From Chalciporus piperatus (taxonomy: Eukaryota > Basidiomycota > Agaricomycetes > Boletales > Boletaceae), in contig JBBPTG010000030.1 of the NCBI GenBank assembly GCA_038093975.1, positions 62,001-126,000 on the forward strand: a stretch of DNA of 64,000 nt, written 5' to 3'. Shown piece by piece: positions 22,835 through 34,554 of the stretch. A program made the translations under genes and the position numbers. The notes under the pieces are model-generated. The model saw only the letters and a list, made by a program, of their open reading frames with translations, ran no database searches and had not been told where the DNA came from. Numbering within the stretch: position 1 is the stretch's first letter; every line of letters begins with the position of its first letter.

Positions 22835-25283
22835 TCAACTGTCCAGTGTCATTGGAAGATCCTCCTCTTGTTCAGAAACATTTCCTTCCTCGACACCCGT
22901 CTGACTTGCTTTTAGCCGCGAATTCCACGCCTCCGTCAACCGAACCTTATCCTCAGCGCCCAATTGTACCGTCGCTCTTGAAATGACCTGCATCGCCTCT
23001 TTTCCACCTCCATTATCCATTAGCCACCCAGCCCAAGCTGACGCGGCCGAAACACCATCTAATGCTCGCCAGTGTTCGTAAATTGCACTCAGGAGTGACC
23101 TTTCCACGGGCTCGCTGCGTGAGCATTCGAGTGTGAAAAGCCGCTCCCAGACAGCTGGTGTGGGAAGATACGCGCTTGATATATGTCGTACCAATTTGAG
23201 ACGGGTAGGGCTGTCCGTCCGCTGAGAATGTACCACTTCAGAGGTATACCGGAGGAGTAACGTCACATGTATAGGTCGGGCGGATGAGCTTTTCATGCTT
23301 TGATTCAATAGCTCCTGGTCACCGATTACATGCTTGTGAGTGGTCGGAACAGTACGCACGCGAAAAGAAAGAGTACCTTGTAAACTGCCTGCTGGTCGCC
23401 AGAATCACCCGATCGGTGGTCAAGTCCCCACAGCCAGATTTTTTCAGCGCCGCTGATATCCAGGTGGGCATCTACGGAGGTACGTGCAGATTTCCACGCC
23501 GAGTTGGCATCACCCTGGTCGCAAGCGTTCTCTGCATCCAGCCGGGCAAGCCATACATCAGCGGAAGGAGAGGTAGCCGTATACCGCCTGGCAAATTTTA
23601 GTGTGTTCTTTGGAGATGCATTGTCGCGCAACAGCAAGCGGACATGGGTAGCTTGCAATACAGGTGACGCAGCAGAGTTTTGTGCCAGAGCCTGTAGAGA
23701 CGCGAGCAAATATTTTTTCTGAGTAGCATATAATCGTCAGGAGGAATACGAGATCAAGAACTTGGCTCTCACTATGCTAGACTCAAGTGTCGGTAACCGA
23801 TGCCATTCAGATACAAAGTCAGCATATACATGTGATATGGAAGGACGATCGGCTGCGAGGCTGTCGTTCGTCGTCGTAGGTTTCGTCCAAGAGGCCTTCA
23901 CCGCAGCGATAAGGCGTTCGTTTGCGGACTGGAGAGCATCAATTAATGCTTCAATATCCGTGAATTCAGGGTCATCTTGGGGTGTATCTTTGTTGTCTGC
24001 TTTTGGGGTCATAAGTTCACGTATTCGTCTCGTGGCATGCATCTGAATTGCACGAGGATCATCGGGTATCGTTTCTTGAAGGAGGGAATAGACATGGTCC
24101 AATAGGGAGGTGCGAAGATGAAGCAGACACGGATAACCGCGAATGAGTGTTTCAAGCTCCTGGAAAAGCTCCACTTTAGGCAAAGCTTGATGGAAACTTC
24201 AATCGGGTCTCCTTTCCTGAGGATCGCGAGATTCATACCTTTCGCTGCGTTCGACAAGGCAGTCTTTACAATGGCACCATCCATGATCGCTTTGCGGGCA
24301 GCTTCGCCCTCGTCCCCTGGTTTCTCTGCGGCTATGACCTCATGCGGGGGTTTGTCCGCCTGCTCGTCGACTACAATCGTTTCACCATCACCCTCCATGT
24401 CGATATCTGGCTCGAGCTCTTTTTGTGTGATCGGCCTTTCGTCCTCGTTCTTGCCAATTCCCAGAACGTTCCACCGTCTCCGCATCCCCTCAACGAACCC
24501 GAGCTCCATCCTGACGTACTCTCTCCACATATCAGTGCTATCCGAATTCAATCGAAGTCCACGTTGTAGCAAGGACCGAGCGGCGGATGGTGACATGTGA
24601 GACAACTCATGTGATGCAGCCAGGATGTAAAAAGAGGGGACATGGGGGTGAAGTTGCAAGGCTCTAAGCATCCCTTCGTTAGTCACAACGATTAAACAGA
24701 GAATCCTAAATCGTACCGTGCAGTGATACGTCCGATCAAAGCGCGTGCACCTTCGCGTTTAGCTACCTGGACATACTGTATCCATAATCCGATGTCTGCC
24801 TTGAACCTCTTGAGCGCACGCTCGAAGATTTGGAACTGCCGTCGGACGAGTGCATAATCTGATATTGTGGTCTTCACTTTCGGAAGGTCTGATGAGGCAA
24901 GGTAAACATTTCCAAGGGTACAATGTGACTCAACCGTGGGGACGTACTCAGCCGTTGTAGTCGTTTTCTTCGCAGCTGCTCGAGACCCATTTCATACGCA
25001 GCATATCGCAAGAAGTCACTCTTCTTTGCGATTCGGCGCACCAGAGCGGTTTCAAACTGTGTCCGCTTTTTCAAGATTTGTTTAACTTCGGCCTATGCAA
25101 GACATGAATGTTCGCTCGATCACTGGAACTGTACAAGCCTTGGCCGCACGCACTTGAGTGAACAGGCTTTTCTGGACGAGGTCCTTGAGCTCTGCGAGCA
25201 TCTAGCCGTTGTATTAGACGGATATCCAAAGGTGGCGTTCCACAGGAACTCACCTGCTCTTGCTCGAAGTGTACCCTCTCCAT
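22835..25283 (-). CDS. UTP6: U3 snoRNP protein Utp6 (SSU processome, HAT repeats)
   Basis: A component of the UTP-B subcomplex that processes 18S rRNA in the nucleolus. It starts M-E-R-V-H-F-E-Q-E-Q, the usual Utp6 beginning, and continues through several short introns. Then come L-K-K-R-T-Q-F-E-T-A-L-V-R-R, F-L-R-Y-A-A-Y-E and the half-a-TPR repeats R-Q-F-Q-I-F-E-R-A-L-K-R-F, A-L-Q-L-H-P-H-V-P-S-F-Y-I-L-A-A and M-W-R-E-Y-V-R-M-E-L. An acidic linker lies in the middle. The C-terminal part (W-L-A-R-L-D-A-E-N, then I-S-R-A-T-V-Q-L) is again HAT-like. The exon series covers a full-length protein of roughly 650-700 residues. It converges on RPL12. Confidence 0.92.
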
Positions 25284-26118
25284 GTTGGAAGCTGGTCCTC
25301 GTTACTAGCTACCGCGCTGAATGATGATCTTATGCGCGAAGCTGTTGATGAAGGAAAAGTGTACGATAATATTTTCACTTGCAATTTCCATAACAGGGTC
25401 TTAGCACATCTAATCTAATCAGATAACTCCCCCTGCCTGCTCGCGAGGATCAATTCGTGGATCCGAGGACGAACTGCGCGTCAATGCTGGGAAGAAGCAC
25501 GTTCGTACAGCATTCATGAAAGTATATCGAGGCTAGTGCAGCTGCTGTGTACTGCCTGTCGAAAAGTTGGGTCGATAGATACGAAGATGACGATCGAAAT
25601 GGGAAACATGGAAACAATGAGGTACGGGATATTGCAGATTTCATCTAGCTACATCAGTGGAATAATCGTACGTACGAATAGATCTGACGGTTCCGATCAA
25701 TTGCAGAAACGTGGACAAACCGCGCTAGCTTGGGACTTGCCCGCCCGGCGCTGAAGCCAGGATCCCGAGACACATTGGCGTTCGTGGGGTAGATTGAAGT
25801 GAGGAGAGGCATTGCGGAGAAGCCTAGAACCATGCATCGCCATGTAGAGCTGATCTGCGCGAACCCCACACGGGGGCTGTGGTAGCCGAACTTGCACGGG
25901 TCTAGACGGGTGCACGTTACAGTAATATGATCATCCGGGTCCCCCTTCCATGGCGTCTAGACATGTAAGTTATGCACGAAAGGCAGTAGTTAAGATAAGG
26001 ACTGCCATTGTTCTGCAGGTAGCGATAAGCTGCAACAAGGCTCAAGCTCAAGCGTATAAAGCGGCGACTTGACACGGCGGAGAACCAATTCGCACAACTC
26101 TTCTCGTCGCAGTTCTCG
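25284..26118. other. Divergent intergenic region, UTP6 and Mks1-like gene
   Basis: Promoters for both genes. Apart from a TATA motif near the right end I see no coding sequence; the short frames at 25,450-25,915 lack motifs and overlap each other on both strands. Confidence 0.5.
26055..26060 (+). promoter_or_regulatory. TATA box of the Mks1-like gene
   Basis: TATAAA lies 64 bp upstream of the ATG at 26,119, in the expected range for fungal core promoters. Motif match only. Confidence 0.4.
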
Positions 26119-27536
26119 ATGGCGCCAAAGTCTCATCGCGCTGGTGCAACTGGACTCCCTCGCACTCATTCCCGTTCTTCCTCAGCCGGATCTTCAAAGG
26201 CTCCTTTAAATTTGCATTTTACCCAGAAGGATCCAGCACCGTCGAAGCAGTCCGAAAAGATTAAGAAAGGCGGCCATGTTTACGAAGTATGTCTTGCGAT
26301 TCATCGTCTTTTTTTCCATCTGATTTTTCTTAATCGCCCTCTTGCTTCTAGTCTCACTCGCGAAATACCTCCCCACATCCACGCGTGAATAGCGCTGCAC
26401 GGGTAGCCTCCAGAGAACACCTACATGCTCACCGCTATGCACCACCCCCGACCCAGCGACAGCAAGGCACAAAGTCTAGAGCCGGCTTCACCCTTGCTAG
26501 TCCTCTTGTAGATGACGACGACGAGTGGGTGTCCAGCGAGAGCGGCGTTGCGACACCAAATAGTGCTGGTTCAGAGAGTGGACAGACTCCCGTGAACCAA
26601 CGCATGGTCGTGCCCACGGTCCCCCTCGTTGACGAACCTACTCCTCGACCGGATACACCGCGGGCGCAGCCTCAGTCACTCTCTCGTGTGCCTACAATTC
26701 GTCCGCTTGAGACGCCCGCGAAGACATTATCAGTTGTGTCAGCTGCACGTGAGCCCCAACCTTCGCATACCGTGGCGGCGCCACTAACAAGTCATACGGA
26801 ACAAGTTCCCCAGACACAGCCTCTCTCCACAGAACTATGCATTATGGAGACACGCTCAGCGACCACGTCGCCTGTACATCGCACTCTTCACCCTTCACAC
26901 AAGCGTCTATCGGAGTCGCGACCGCCATCCATGCATTCCACTCACAGCAGATCGGATGTGCCATTACGCCCGCACCCTCTGATTCGGGGACTTTCTTTCG
27001 GTCAGGGTATACCAATGCCTCCCAAAGTTGTGCCACTTGCCCCGTTGACCGTCACCTCGGAAGCATCGCCTGTTACATCACCGATTCATGATCAGACGGA
27101 GAAGTTGTCAACATCCCCATCTAGCGTGAAGACGACGTACGCTCAGCCGTCGTCAAATCGACGCACATCCGTTTCATCAGTGCGCTCGGTGGCTACGCTT
27201 CCAAGTCAGCCACGGGTCCAGACTCATTTCCTGGGTAAAGCACACGACCGCCATCGTACCCTCTCCTCGATCTCCGCAAATTCTTCATCCTCCATCCAAG
27301 CCCTTTCCTCACTTGCACAATTTCCCACGACACGCCCATCCACTCCTCAATACACTGCACACTTCCCTGCTGCGAGTATCTCTGTCAGTTTGGAGGTCGT
27401 TCATCCACTCCTACCACCGCCTTATCTGAGCGCCCACATGTCCATTCTCACGCATATGAGCCCATTGAGGGAGTCATACGACAGAGTCATCGCTGCTAGG
27501 GAACAACAGAAACGTGAATGTAAAGGGGCACTTTAG
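26119..27536 (+). CDS. Disordered protein, possibly Mks1/DUF3295-like
   Basis: About 440 residues, almost all low complexity (serine, proline, threonine). Exon 1 reads M-A-P-K-S-H-R to H-V-Y-E, then an intron starting gtatgt near 26,288 and ending near 26,350, and a long second exon. The only well-conserved-looking part is near residue 115: D-D-D-D-E-W-V-S-S-E-S-G-V-A-T-P-N. This recalls the acidic D-E-W-x-S-S-E-S-G box of Mks1-type regulators, which act in nitrogen and retrograde signalling in yeast. The C-terminal end has M-S-P-L-R-E-S-Y-D-R-V. The gene is well supported; the family call rests on one short motif. Confidence 0.6.
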
Positions 27537-27923
27537 GTATGGCAGGAAGCAAACCAAGAGCACAGGGTTGTGCACGCGTGTTCTTGATACCCACCAACCA
27601 CCCCAATCGCTTCACTTGTTGGAGATTCAATACTGGTTATATATTGTAAACTGTGCAATTAGGACCTTTGTACGGTGTTGTACTAATTAATCACGGACGA
27701 AGCATACCACATCTTGACCCGATAACTATCCCGATGGTATCTTGTTGTGTCTTCTGCCAACGACTGGATTATTTGTTGTCCGGGGTTCCAGGGGCAATGG
27801 ATGAACGGAACTTGGTGGCGGTGACGGAGTGACGTGTCTGCACGCGACAACCCACGCGTTCAATCTCCCGGTCAAAGTGCTTATAGTCAACGACGAGCAG
27901 ACCCTTTGACCGAATCATTCAAG
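27537..27923. other. Intergenic upstream of GOT1
   Basis: No coding signal is seen. It contains the end of the preceding transcript and the GOT1 promoter. Confidence 0.45.
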
Positions 27924-28562
27924 ATGTGGCTCTCTGATGCACAAAGTCAGTTCCATCGACACTGTTTGCTAGTCTATTCACTGACCGACTTCCTCTGCTC
28001 AGAAATTGGCGTTGCGCTCACGACGTTTGGGACGCTGTTCATGTTCTTGGGTGTCATGCTCTTCTTTGACGCTGCCCTGCTCGCACTCGCAAACGTCAGT
28101 CCACTCGACTCTATGCCCACTTCACAACTGCTAACTGCACACACACCAGATGCTCTTCATCTCAGGTCTCACCCTAATCATTGGTCCACAAAAAACGTTC
28201 TACTTCTTCGCTCGCAAGCAGAAACTACGCGGAACGATATGTTTCCTTGGTGGTGTCCTGCTTGTCTTCTTCAAATACCCGTTCATAGGGATGATCGTAG
28301 AGACGTTTGGATTCTTGAACCTCTTTGGGTAAGATTGCCTCAAGTCACTGGTGTCTCGGGAGTTGTCTTACATGTTTCCTATCCAGTGATTTCTTCCCTG
28401 TCGTCCTGACCTTCTTGCGACAGTTGCCTTTCGTTGGCACTTTCTTATCACTGCCTTACATACGACCGGTGAGTTATTCAAACGAAACTTGGAATACGTC
28501 GCTGACGACATTGGTCGCAGGTCGTAGATCGTTTAGTAGGCTCGAGAACTTCGGCAGTCTAA
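27924..28562 (+). CDS. GOT1: Golgi vesicle transport membrane protein Got1
   Basis: A small tetraspan membrane protein of COPII vesicles and early Golgi. Exons join as M-W-L-S-D-A-Q-K-I-G-V-A-L-T-T-F-G, L-F-F-D-A-A-L-L-A-L-A-N, then I-S-G-L-T-L-I-I-G-P and F-F-K-Y-P-F-I-G-M-I-V-E-T-F-G-F-L-N-L-F-G, ending P-V-V-D-R-L-V-G-S-R-T-S-A-V. Four hydrophobic segments and a length of about 138 residues match the Got1 family. There are four short introns. The start at 27,924 is the one directly upstream of the conserved N-terminus. Confidence 0.95.
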
Positions 28563-28711
28563 TCTCATGGACCGGTGAATGATGTCATCCTTTTGAACAT
28601 CTGGTATAGATTTGTCGGAATTTAATCATCATAGGTGTCATACATCAGAGCGTGATCCAACAATCGTGAAAAAAAACTACAATACAAGCTCTATGCCCAC
28701 CCGTCGACCGG

Positions 28712-30796
28712 TCATGCTGCCTCGATGAAGTCACTTGACCCCTTCTTATCGTGTGGAATGTCAGGTGTGGAAACACCATATTCCGTAGCGGCTGCTGCAA
28801 CTGCCTTTCGCTTCTCGGCCAGTTCGTCCCGGTTTTTAATTGTGAAGCCACCCTTTCTCGCTTGGTCGACCACGAGACCACTGTCGGAATAGAGAAGAAG
28901 CGTCAGAGAACACAAAGTGTGACCACATGAACTGCGCAACGCACGCAGCATATAGGGTCATTGCGATGTACCCGGTCATCGGAACAAGGTAAGACCGACG
29001 CGTGTATGTCAAATCAGCCAAATAACCCTGTGCGGATGGGTACCAGGCACCACCTCCGACACCCTAGCATCGAAGAGTTTGTGAACTCGTCGACAAGGTG
29101 CAGACGATTTGCTTACCATGACAATCAAACCAGACCCCTTCTTTGTGTATCGACCAAGGTTCTTGGTTCCGAGCGTGAAGATGCACGGGTAGCAGATGGA
29201 TTCGAAGAAGAACAAACCAAACAGGCACCCAACTCCACCGTACCCAGGTAGCTGTGAGACCAGCAGTGCAAACAGGCTGCAGCAGAAACCGTAGAGCGTA
29301 AGCAACAGCGCTGGGTCGACGTAATTCAAGATGAAGACGCTGATGAATCTAGGAACAAATCCAAATGTCAAGCCACGGAAACAAATATGCGAGATCACTG
29401 GAATGCTTACCGTCCAAAAGTGAACGTGAGTTGGCAGAAAGAAAACAGTTGGCTGGCCCTAGGCGCGAGGATGCCAACACCTTGGGCCTCGAAGTAGTTG
29501 ACGGCGAGCGCGGCTACGCCAACTTGCGCACCACTAAATACTTGGTGAGTACGATATAGCTGGGTTTGTGTAGGCGCGAGTCTCACACGTAAGCGGTCTG
29601 TGCAACAAAGCCCAGGATACAGCGGTATTGTTTCCAGAATGGGCCCTGGGCGTCTTGCATGCCTACTTGCTCCAGTTCCTCAGTAAGGGCTTCCTCCGTT
29701 ATTTCCGGGAGATAGGCGAAGCTAACGAATATGTCAACTAAGCATCGAGAAGATAGAGAAACGTGCATACAAGAACAAAATGTTGAGGAAGATACCCAGA
29801 CCAGCGACCGCGAGATAAACCCTATGTATTCAAATCAGCTCCCATGTCTGAATCTGCGTGGACAATTTGCAGGCATACCATTGCACGGTCCCGAGGGAGT
29901 GTTCGTTAGCACCAGTGAAGAACCACCGTGATGCAATGAGAGGACCAGCAAAACTCGCTAGTCCTTGGAATCCCTGGCTAAAGTTAAGCCGAGCGGCTGC
30001 GTATTGGGGGGTTCCCAAAACAGCAATGTAGGAGTTAGCTGCGACCTCCAGAGTACATAGACCGCAACCTAGAGATTAAGCATCGTTGTCACGTCAGTAT
30101 GGACGATACTGGAAGGGATTGACGCACCGATAACGAAAGTGCACCCGACGAATCCACCATATTTCTCATACTTGGCGGATGGCCAGAAGAATATGGCTCC
30201 CAAGGAGTAAAGACCCAGGCCGATATGAATCCCTTTCTGTTGACCTGTTCAGCACTCATCAACCGATTTGACTCGGATGAGTTACCTTGTATCCTATCCG
30301 TTTCATCTACTGCAAGTCAGCACAGTTCGCGTTTATCAGAAAGAAATACTTGCGAAAAAACCAGCAAAAGGTGCCCACACAAAGTACGCTCCCTGATACG
30401 GATCATCTTGCATAAGGATTTGACATGTGGAGAATTATGCTCACTCACGAAATAAGCAAGTTGTAACATAGTACTCTGCAGCTTTGTAATCCCGAACACA
30501 ACTTGGAAGTGAGCATTGAGGACATCAAGGAGCTATCGGGAGTGTCATTGACGTCAAACCTCGCGAGTCGCTGTGCATCTTACACCATACGCAAATCCCC
30601 CTGTAGATTTGTTCATCTACCATCGCGGAGGGTAGTGGGGGATGTACTTACAGGTGAAGAAAAGCGTCGTCACGAGGGAGAACGCATAAACCCATTGCCG
30701 GGATGTAAGCTGGGCCCCTGCACGAAACCGTCAAACGGAGTCAGTTAGACTTTAACGACAAGAGTACGTACCCGTCGTTCCTTTGGGAGGTGCCAT
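28712..30796 (-). CDS. Fucose-permease-type (FHS) MFS sugar transporter
   Basis: A major facilitator superfamily transporter, probably proton-coupled sugar uptake at the plasma membrane. It starts M-A-P-P-K-G-T-T-G-A-Q-L-T-S-R-Q-W. The first membrane helix contains W-G-F-A-Y-G-L-L-D-V-L-N, typical of the FucP/FHS family. That motif is assembled across a 17-nt microexon at 30,584-30,600. Later blocks include K-L-Q-S-T-M-L-Q-L-A-Y-F, C-T-L-E-V-A-A-N-S-Y, N-F-S-Q-G-F-Q-G-L-A-S-F, N-Y-F-E-A-Q-G-V-G and G-V-S-G-G-A-W-Y-P-S. A cytoplasmic tail ends D-F-I-E-A-A. There are many introns. The substrate is not predictable from the sequence. A roughly 590-bp divergent promoter is shared with the next gene. 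Confidence 0.9.
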
Positions 30797-31383
30797 TTCT
30801 TCTCCAGGGCGCTCGAACTAGGGTCAAGAAGGTGGAGCCGGTGGCAACATCTACCCGAAGAAGTCGCTTCCCTCTTTATATCTCCAAAACTCACCGGCTC
30901 GTACCTTTCCGGGTTACGCAAGGTTCTAATCACACCTGCGGTTACTCGACGGACGCCCGGATTTCGGCAGCGCGTGAGTCTGCACTTCCATCTGTTGAGT
31001 TGTCTCCCCTTTTGTGGGCAAGCGTCAGCGTGTGCGAGAGGTGGACGTAAGGGGTAGCAAGTGGAGCGACTTGAAAAGGCAAACTGACCACGATTGGGGA
31101 TAAATGTGGGGCAAAGAGTGATCCTCGATGATCACGCGGTGGGATTTTCTGCGGCCGGACCGCCTCGTGTTGCTTTCCTTTCCCGAGAGCACGGACGGAG
31201 AACCGTGCAACCTTGGGGCATATGACTGTCTGACTGTGGGGAACCTTCAAATTGAGCTTGAGTGTGGAGAAGCTAAACGAGACTTGCGAGTCAGGTTTTA
31301 CCTTCTGAATATTGCAATTGATGGATCGAAGCGATAAGGTGCATACTTTGCTAAAACAGGGTTCTCATCTGAGTCTCATGATA
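30797..31383. other. Divergent promoter region, MFS transporter and acidic unknown protein
   Basis: No supported coding sequence. A run of tgtgggg and ccccac motifs near 30,990-31,110 is visible but not assigned. Confidence 0.45.
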
Positions 31384-32488
31384 TGTCAGTGGATCCCACA
31401 ACCGTGGATGTGAGTTCGACGCGACTTGACGCGTACGATGTCATCACCACTCGTGCCGTACCTCGTCGTGAGTGTTTCCATGCTCCATCAACTAAAAAAA
31501 ATACTCACCAAACTCGTGACAGCGGAGCTATTCCGAGTTGAAACGCCAGTATCCAACAGAGGGTCGTAGGAGATGGAGACTCCGTGTGGCACAACAGTTC
31601 TGGTCCGCAACACGGTCAGGCGCCCCGCATGTAAGTATATCCGATGAATTTGGTCGGCAATGCATCCCGTGAAGGGGCCAATGGCAGCAATGAATAACTC
31701 AATTCGCAGGACACCTCGCTGGAAGTAACTTCGAACCCCAACTTTGTCACTGATCCTGATCCGTTGGATGCGGTCTTCGACCAAGCGCCGGAGTTGGGTA
31801 TCATCGTACGAACTGATTTTTCTGACGAGTCGGCCTGGGCGGCGTTTTGCACTCGACTCGAGGAGAGTGAAAGGGAGCTCATTTCAGAGAGCGACGAGCA
31901 GATGCAAGAAGAGGAATCGTCAGGACAAGAGGCTCCGGCTGAAGGTGGCAACTTGGAGGCGCAGGGGGACAGCGATGATTCAGACGATGAAGATTCCGCT
32001 CCACCGATTTTTCAGATCGTCAACCCGACTTCCCCTCGAGAGCGCGAACTCTTAGCGAATATCTCGAATCTAACAGCTTTACGGCTATTCAACGACGTCG
32101 ATGTGCGGATGGCCCCCAGTCCTCCTCAAGGCACAAAGCGCATTAGCCCCCCAAATAGGCTCGTAGACTGTGGGGGATGGCAAGAAATATACCTGGGAAA
32201 GAACGTGTGGATATACGACACAAAGTCGAACACCGATCAATGCGTTCGTGTTATCGGGCAAAGCGGGGACTTCTATGGCACAGCGACGTAAGCCCCAATC
32301 TTTTCATTCCCATCGAGTCTAAAACCTATCTATCCCACAGAGGGGATAGTTGGCGAGCCCGAGTGTCCCACATCTGCGAGCTTCAGGTCAACATGTCCGC
32401 TGGAGCGATGAGGATTGATTTCGGAGGACTTGACCGCTGGGACTTTAACGAACGGCAGCGCAACATGAAGGAGGCTGAGCAAGATTGA
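31384..32488 (+). CDS. Conserved acidic protein of unknown function
   Basis: I do not recognise this gene. The first exon (M-S-V-D-P-T-T-V-D-V) is followed by a second reading S-Y-S-E-L-K-R-Q-Y-P-T-E-G-R-R-R-W-R-L, then after an intron ending near 31,710 by D-P-L-D-A-V-F-D-Q-A-P-E-L-G-I-I-V-R-T-D-F-S-D. A very acidic linker (S-D-D-S-D-D-E-D) separates this from a C-terminal globular-looking part with G-G-W-Q-E-I-Y-L-G and V-R-V-I-G-Q-S-G-D. One more intron lies near 32,288-32,340. The V-R-T-D-F-S-D-E-S-A-W block recalls a small domain seen in bacterial proteins (DUF6924), but that is only a resemblance. The first exon boundary is uncertain. Confidence 0.6.
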
Positions 32489-32677
32489 TGTTATCATGTT
32501 TACCATGTTTATAAATTACAAAACCACGGTAACCTCGCTTGCCATTCAGTCATTGCTTTGGATGCGTCGCATTGTACGAGATGAAGAAGGTGATGAATTG
32601 ATATGCCAGCTAAAGTAGAGACGATACATCGAGGATCCTCTGCCGTCCTCCCCTCGCACAATTTCCCCAAAGGGATT

Positions 32678-33857
32678 TTAAGCGGTAACGGTCCAGACAC
32701 GGACAAGGTTGTCAGTGAAGCCTCCGAAGAGTGTCTGGCCATCAGCAGACCATGCAATTGACACACATTCGGGTTCTCGCGAGTTAGCGCCGACATCAAC
32801 GAACTCAGGCTTGAGCTCATCGACGATGGATCTAAGAAGGAGGGATTGGAATCAAAACGTTAAGGGGCTGGGAAGGTAGGAACATACTTGCTCTCGAGGT
32901 CGAAGATTTTGACGCAGCTGGCAGTGGCAGCGCACAACCAGTAGCGGTTGGGAGAGAAGACAAGGGCGTTGACAATGTCACCTGCTTCAAGGGAGTAGAG
33001 GTGCTTGCCCTCGTTCAAGTCCCAGAGCATGGTGATACCGTCCTTGCCACCAGATGCAGCCAAGGAGCCATCGGGGGAGACTGAGATGGTGTTAATGTAG
33101 CCGGTGTGACCGTAGTGGTTGGTCTTCAACTTGAACTTGGAGAGTTCCCAGACCTATATCGCCAGTGTGAGCTTCGATTTTCTGTGGCCTATGTGCCAAA
33201 GGCCCCACCTTGACCACCTTGTCCCAACCGCAAGAAACGATGACGGGGTTCATCACGTTGGGGCTAAACCGCACGCACGATACCCTGCGAACAGATTCAG
33301 GAACACAATTCAGTCCGTCAAGCATAGGCGACATGATAATTTGCATACCACTCGGAGTGACCGTCATCCTTGATATCATATTTACATTCACCGAGGGTAT
33401 TCCAGAGCTTGATGGTCCTGTCACGGGAACCGGAGACGATCTGTCTGTTATCCGCGCTGAAGCTGACGGAAAGGACATCGGATGTGTGTCCGACGAAACG
33501 ACGGGTGGTTTGACCAGTGTTGAGGTCCCAGAGGCGGAGGGTGTGATCCCAGGATGCAGATAAGGCGAACTGACCGTCGGAGGAGATGACGATGTCAGAA
33601 ACGAAGTGGTTGTGTCCGTGCAAGATACGTTTTGGGTAACCGTAGGTGTCCTCGTCGCGGGTCAATTGCCAGACGATGATAGTCTTGTCTATATGCGATA
33701 TGAATTATCAAAACGAGAAATGTGGTGGGTTGTGAATATGATAAATACCACGGGAGGCAGTGAGGATCATGTCCGGGTTCTCCGATGAGGTCGCGATGGC
33801 GGTGACCCATCCCTTGTGGCCGGGCAGAGAGCCAAGGAAACGCAGTGATTCGGCCAT
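32678..33857 (-). CDS. cpc2: RACK1/Cpc2/Asc1 WD40 ribosomal scaffold protein
   Basis: A seven-bladed WD40 protein bound to the 40S head that links translation to kinase signalling. It starts [19 protein letters not shown]. Blades include [55 protein letters not shown] and L-A-A-S-G-G-K-D-G, ending V-R-V-W-T-V-T-A. Several 50-60 nt introns separate the blades. The length (about 315 residues) is normal. The introns are too short to hold a typical box C/D snoRNA. It is divergent from the nucleoside hydrolase. Confidence 0.97.
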
Positions 33858-34554
33858 CGTTTATCGTGTTCGCTGGTCGTCGCGAGTTACACTGGCAACT
33901 ACTCCTCCTCCATCGAGAGTGACGTGACGTGACAGCCACCGTGACTCGACTGCACAGTTGCTCGGCTATTTCCGCTCTAGTCTTTTTCTCCCTCTCGCTT
34001 GAATTTGCTAGTCGTGCACATTGGAAGTTGCCTAGTCTCTGTGAGTACTCGTTTCCTCTCAGCCTCGTACTTTTATGATGTTATATTCTTTAATATTTGC
34101 TACTTCAGAGGGCTTGCCCGATGAGACTATTTTCCACCAAGATCTCTGATTCCCATTCTTCGTTTCTTCCCAACTGTACACTGATGTCCTCTTCTACAGA
34201 GTTTCCATCGACTCGACGCTGTAGTCGTGTTCCTCTCTGCAGTAGACACCGAAAGTGCCGAGCTTTGTCCCAAGTTTGGTGGTCCAGTTGGGGTTGCGTA
34301 CGAATACGTTGCTCTGCTACATCTGTATTCGCTACGCTATGTTCGCAAACATGCCCTGAACCAACCAGTATCTTCCTTGCATTGTGTGGAGCTTGGTTAG
34401 AGTCGAGTGCCATTATTGACAGGGCATGGGCAACCTGATATTAATAAGGCGAATGGTCCCGTTCGGTACGAAATTAAAGACAGCTGCGTGGCGTCTATCG
34501 ACGGCTTGCCTTGGTCACCAGTCTGCGTGGAACTAGATCGTCGTCGAAGCTAAG
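33858..34554. other. Divergent region between RACK1 and nucleoside hydrolase
   Basis: Pyrimidine-rich leader sequence lies close to RACK1. At about 34,193-34,400 one plus-strand frame is open for some 65 codons and reads like protein (V-V-F-L-S-A-V-D-T-E-S-A-E-L-C-P-K-F), but it has no clear start and I cannot assign it. It may be a relic exon or an upstream exon. Confidence 0.35.

Noticed and set aside
32678..33857. Intronic snoRNA in RACK1, as known in animals
   Set aside because: All RACK1 introns here are only about 50-60 nt and I see no C/D or H/ACA box arrangement.
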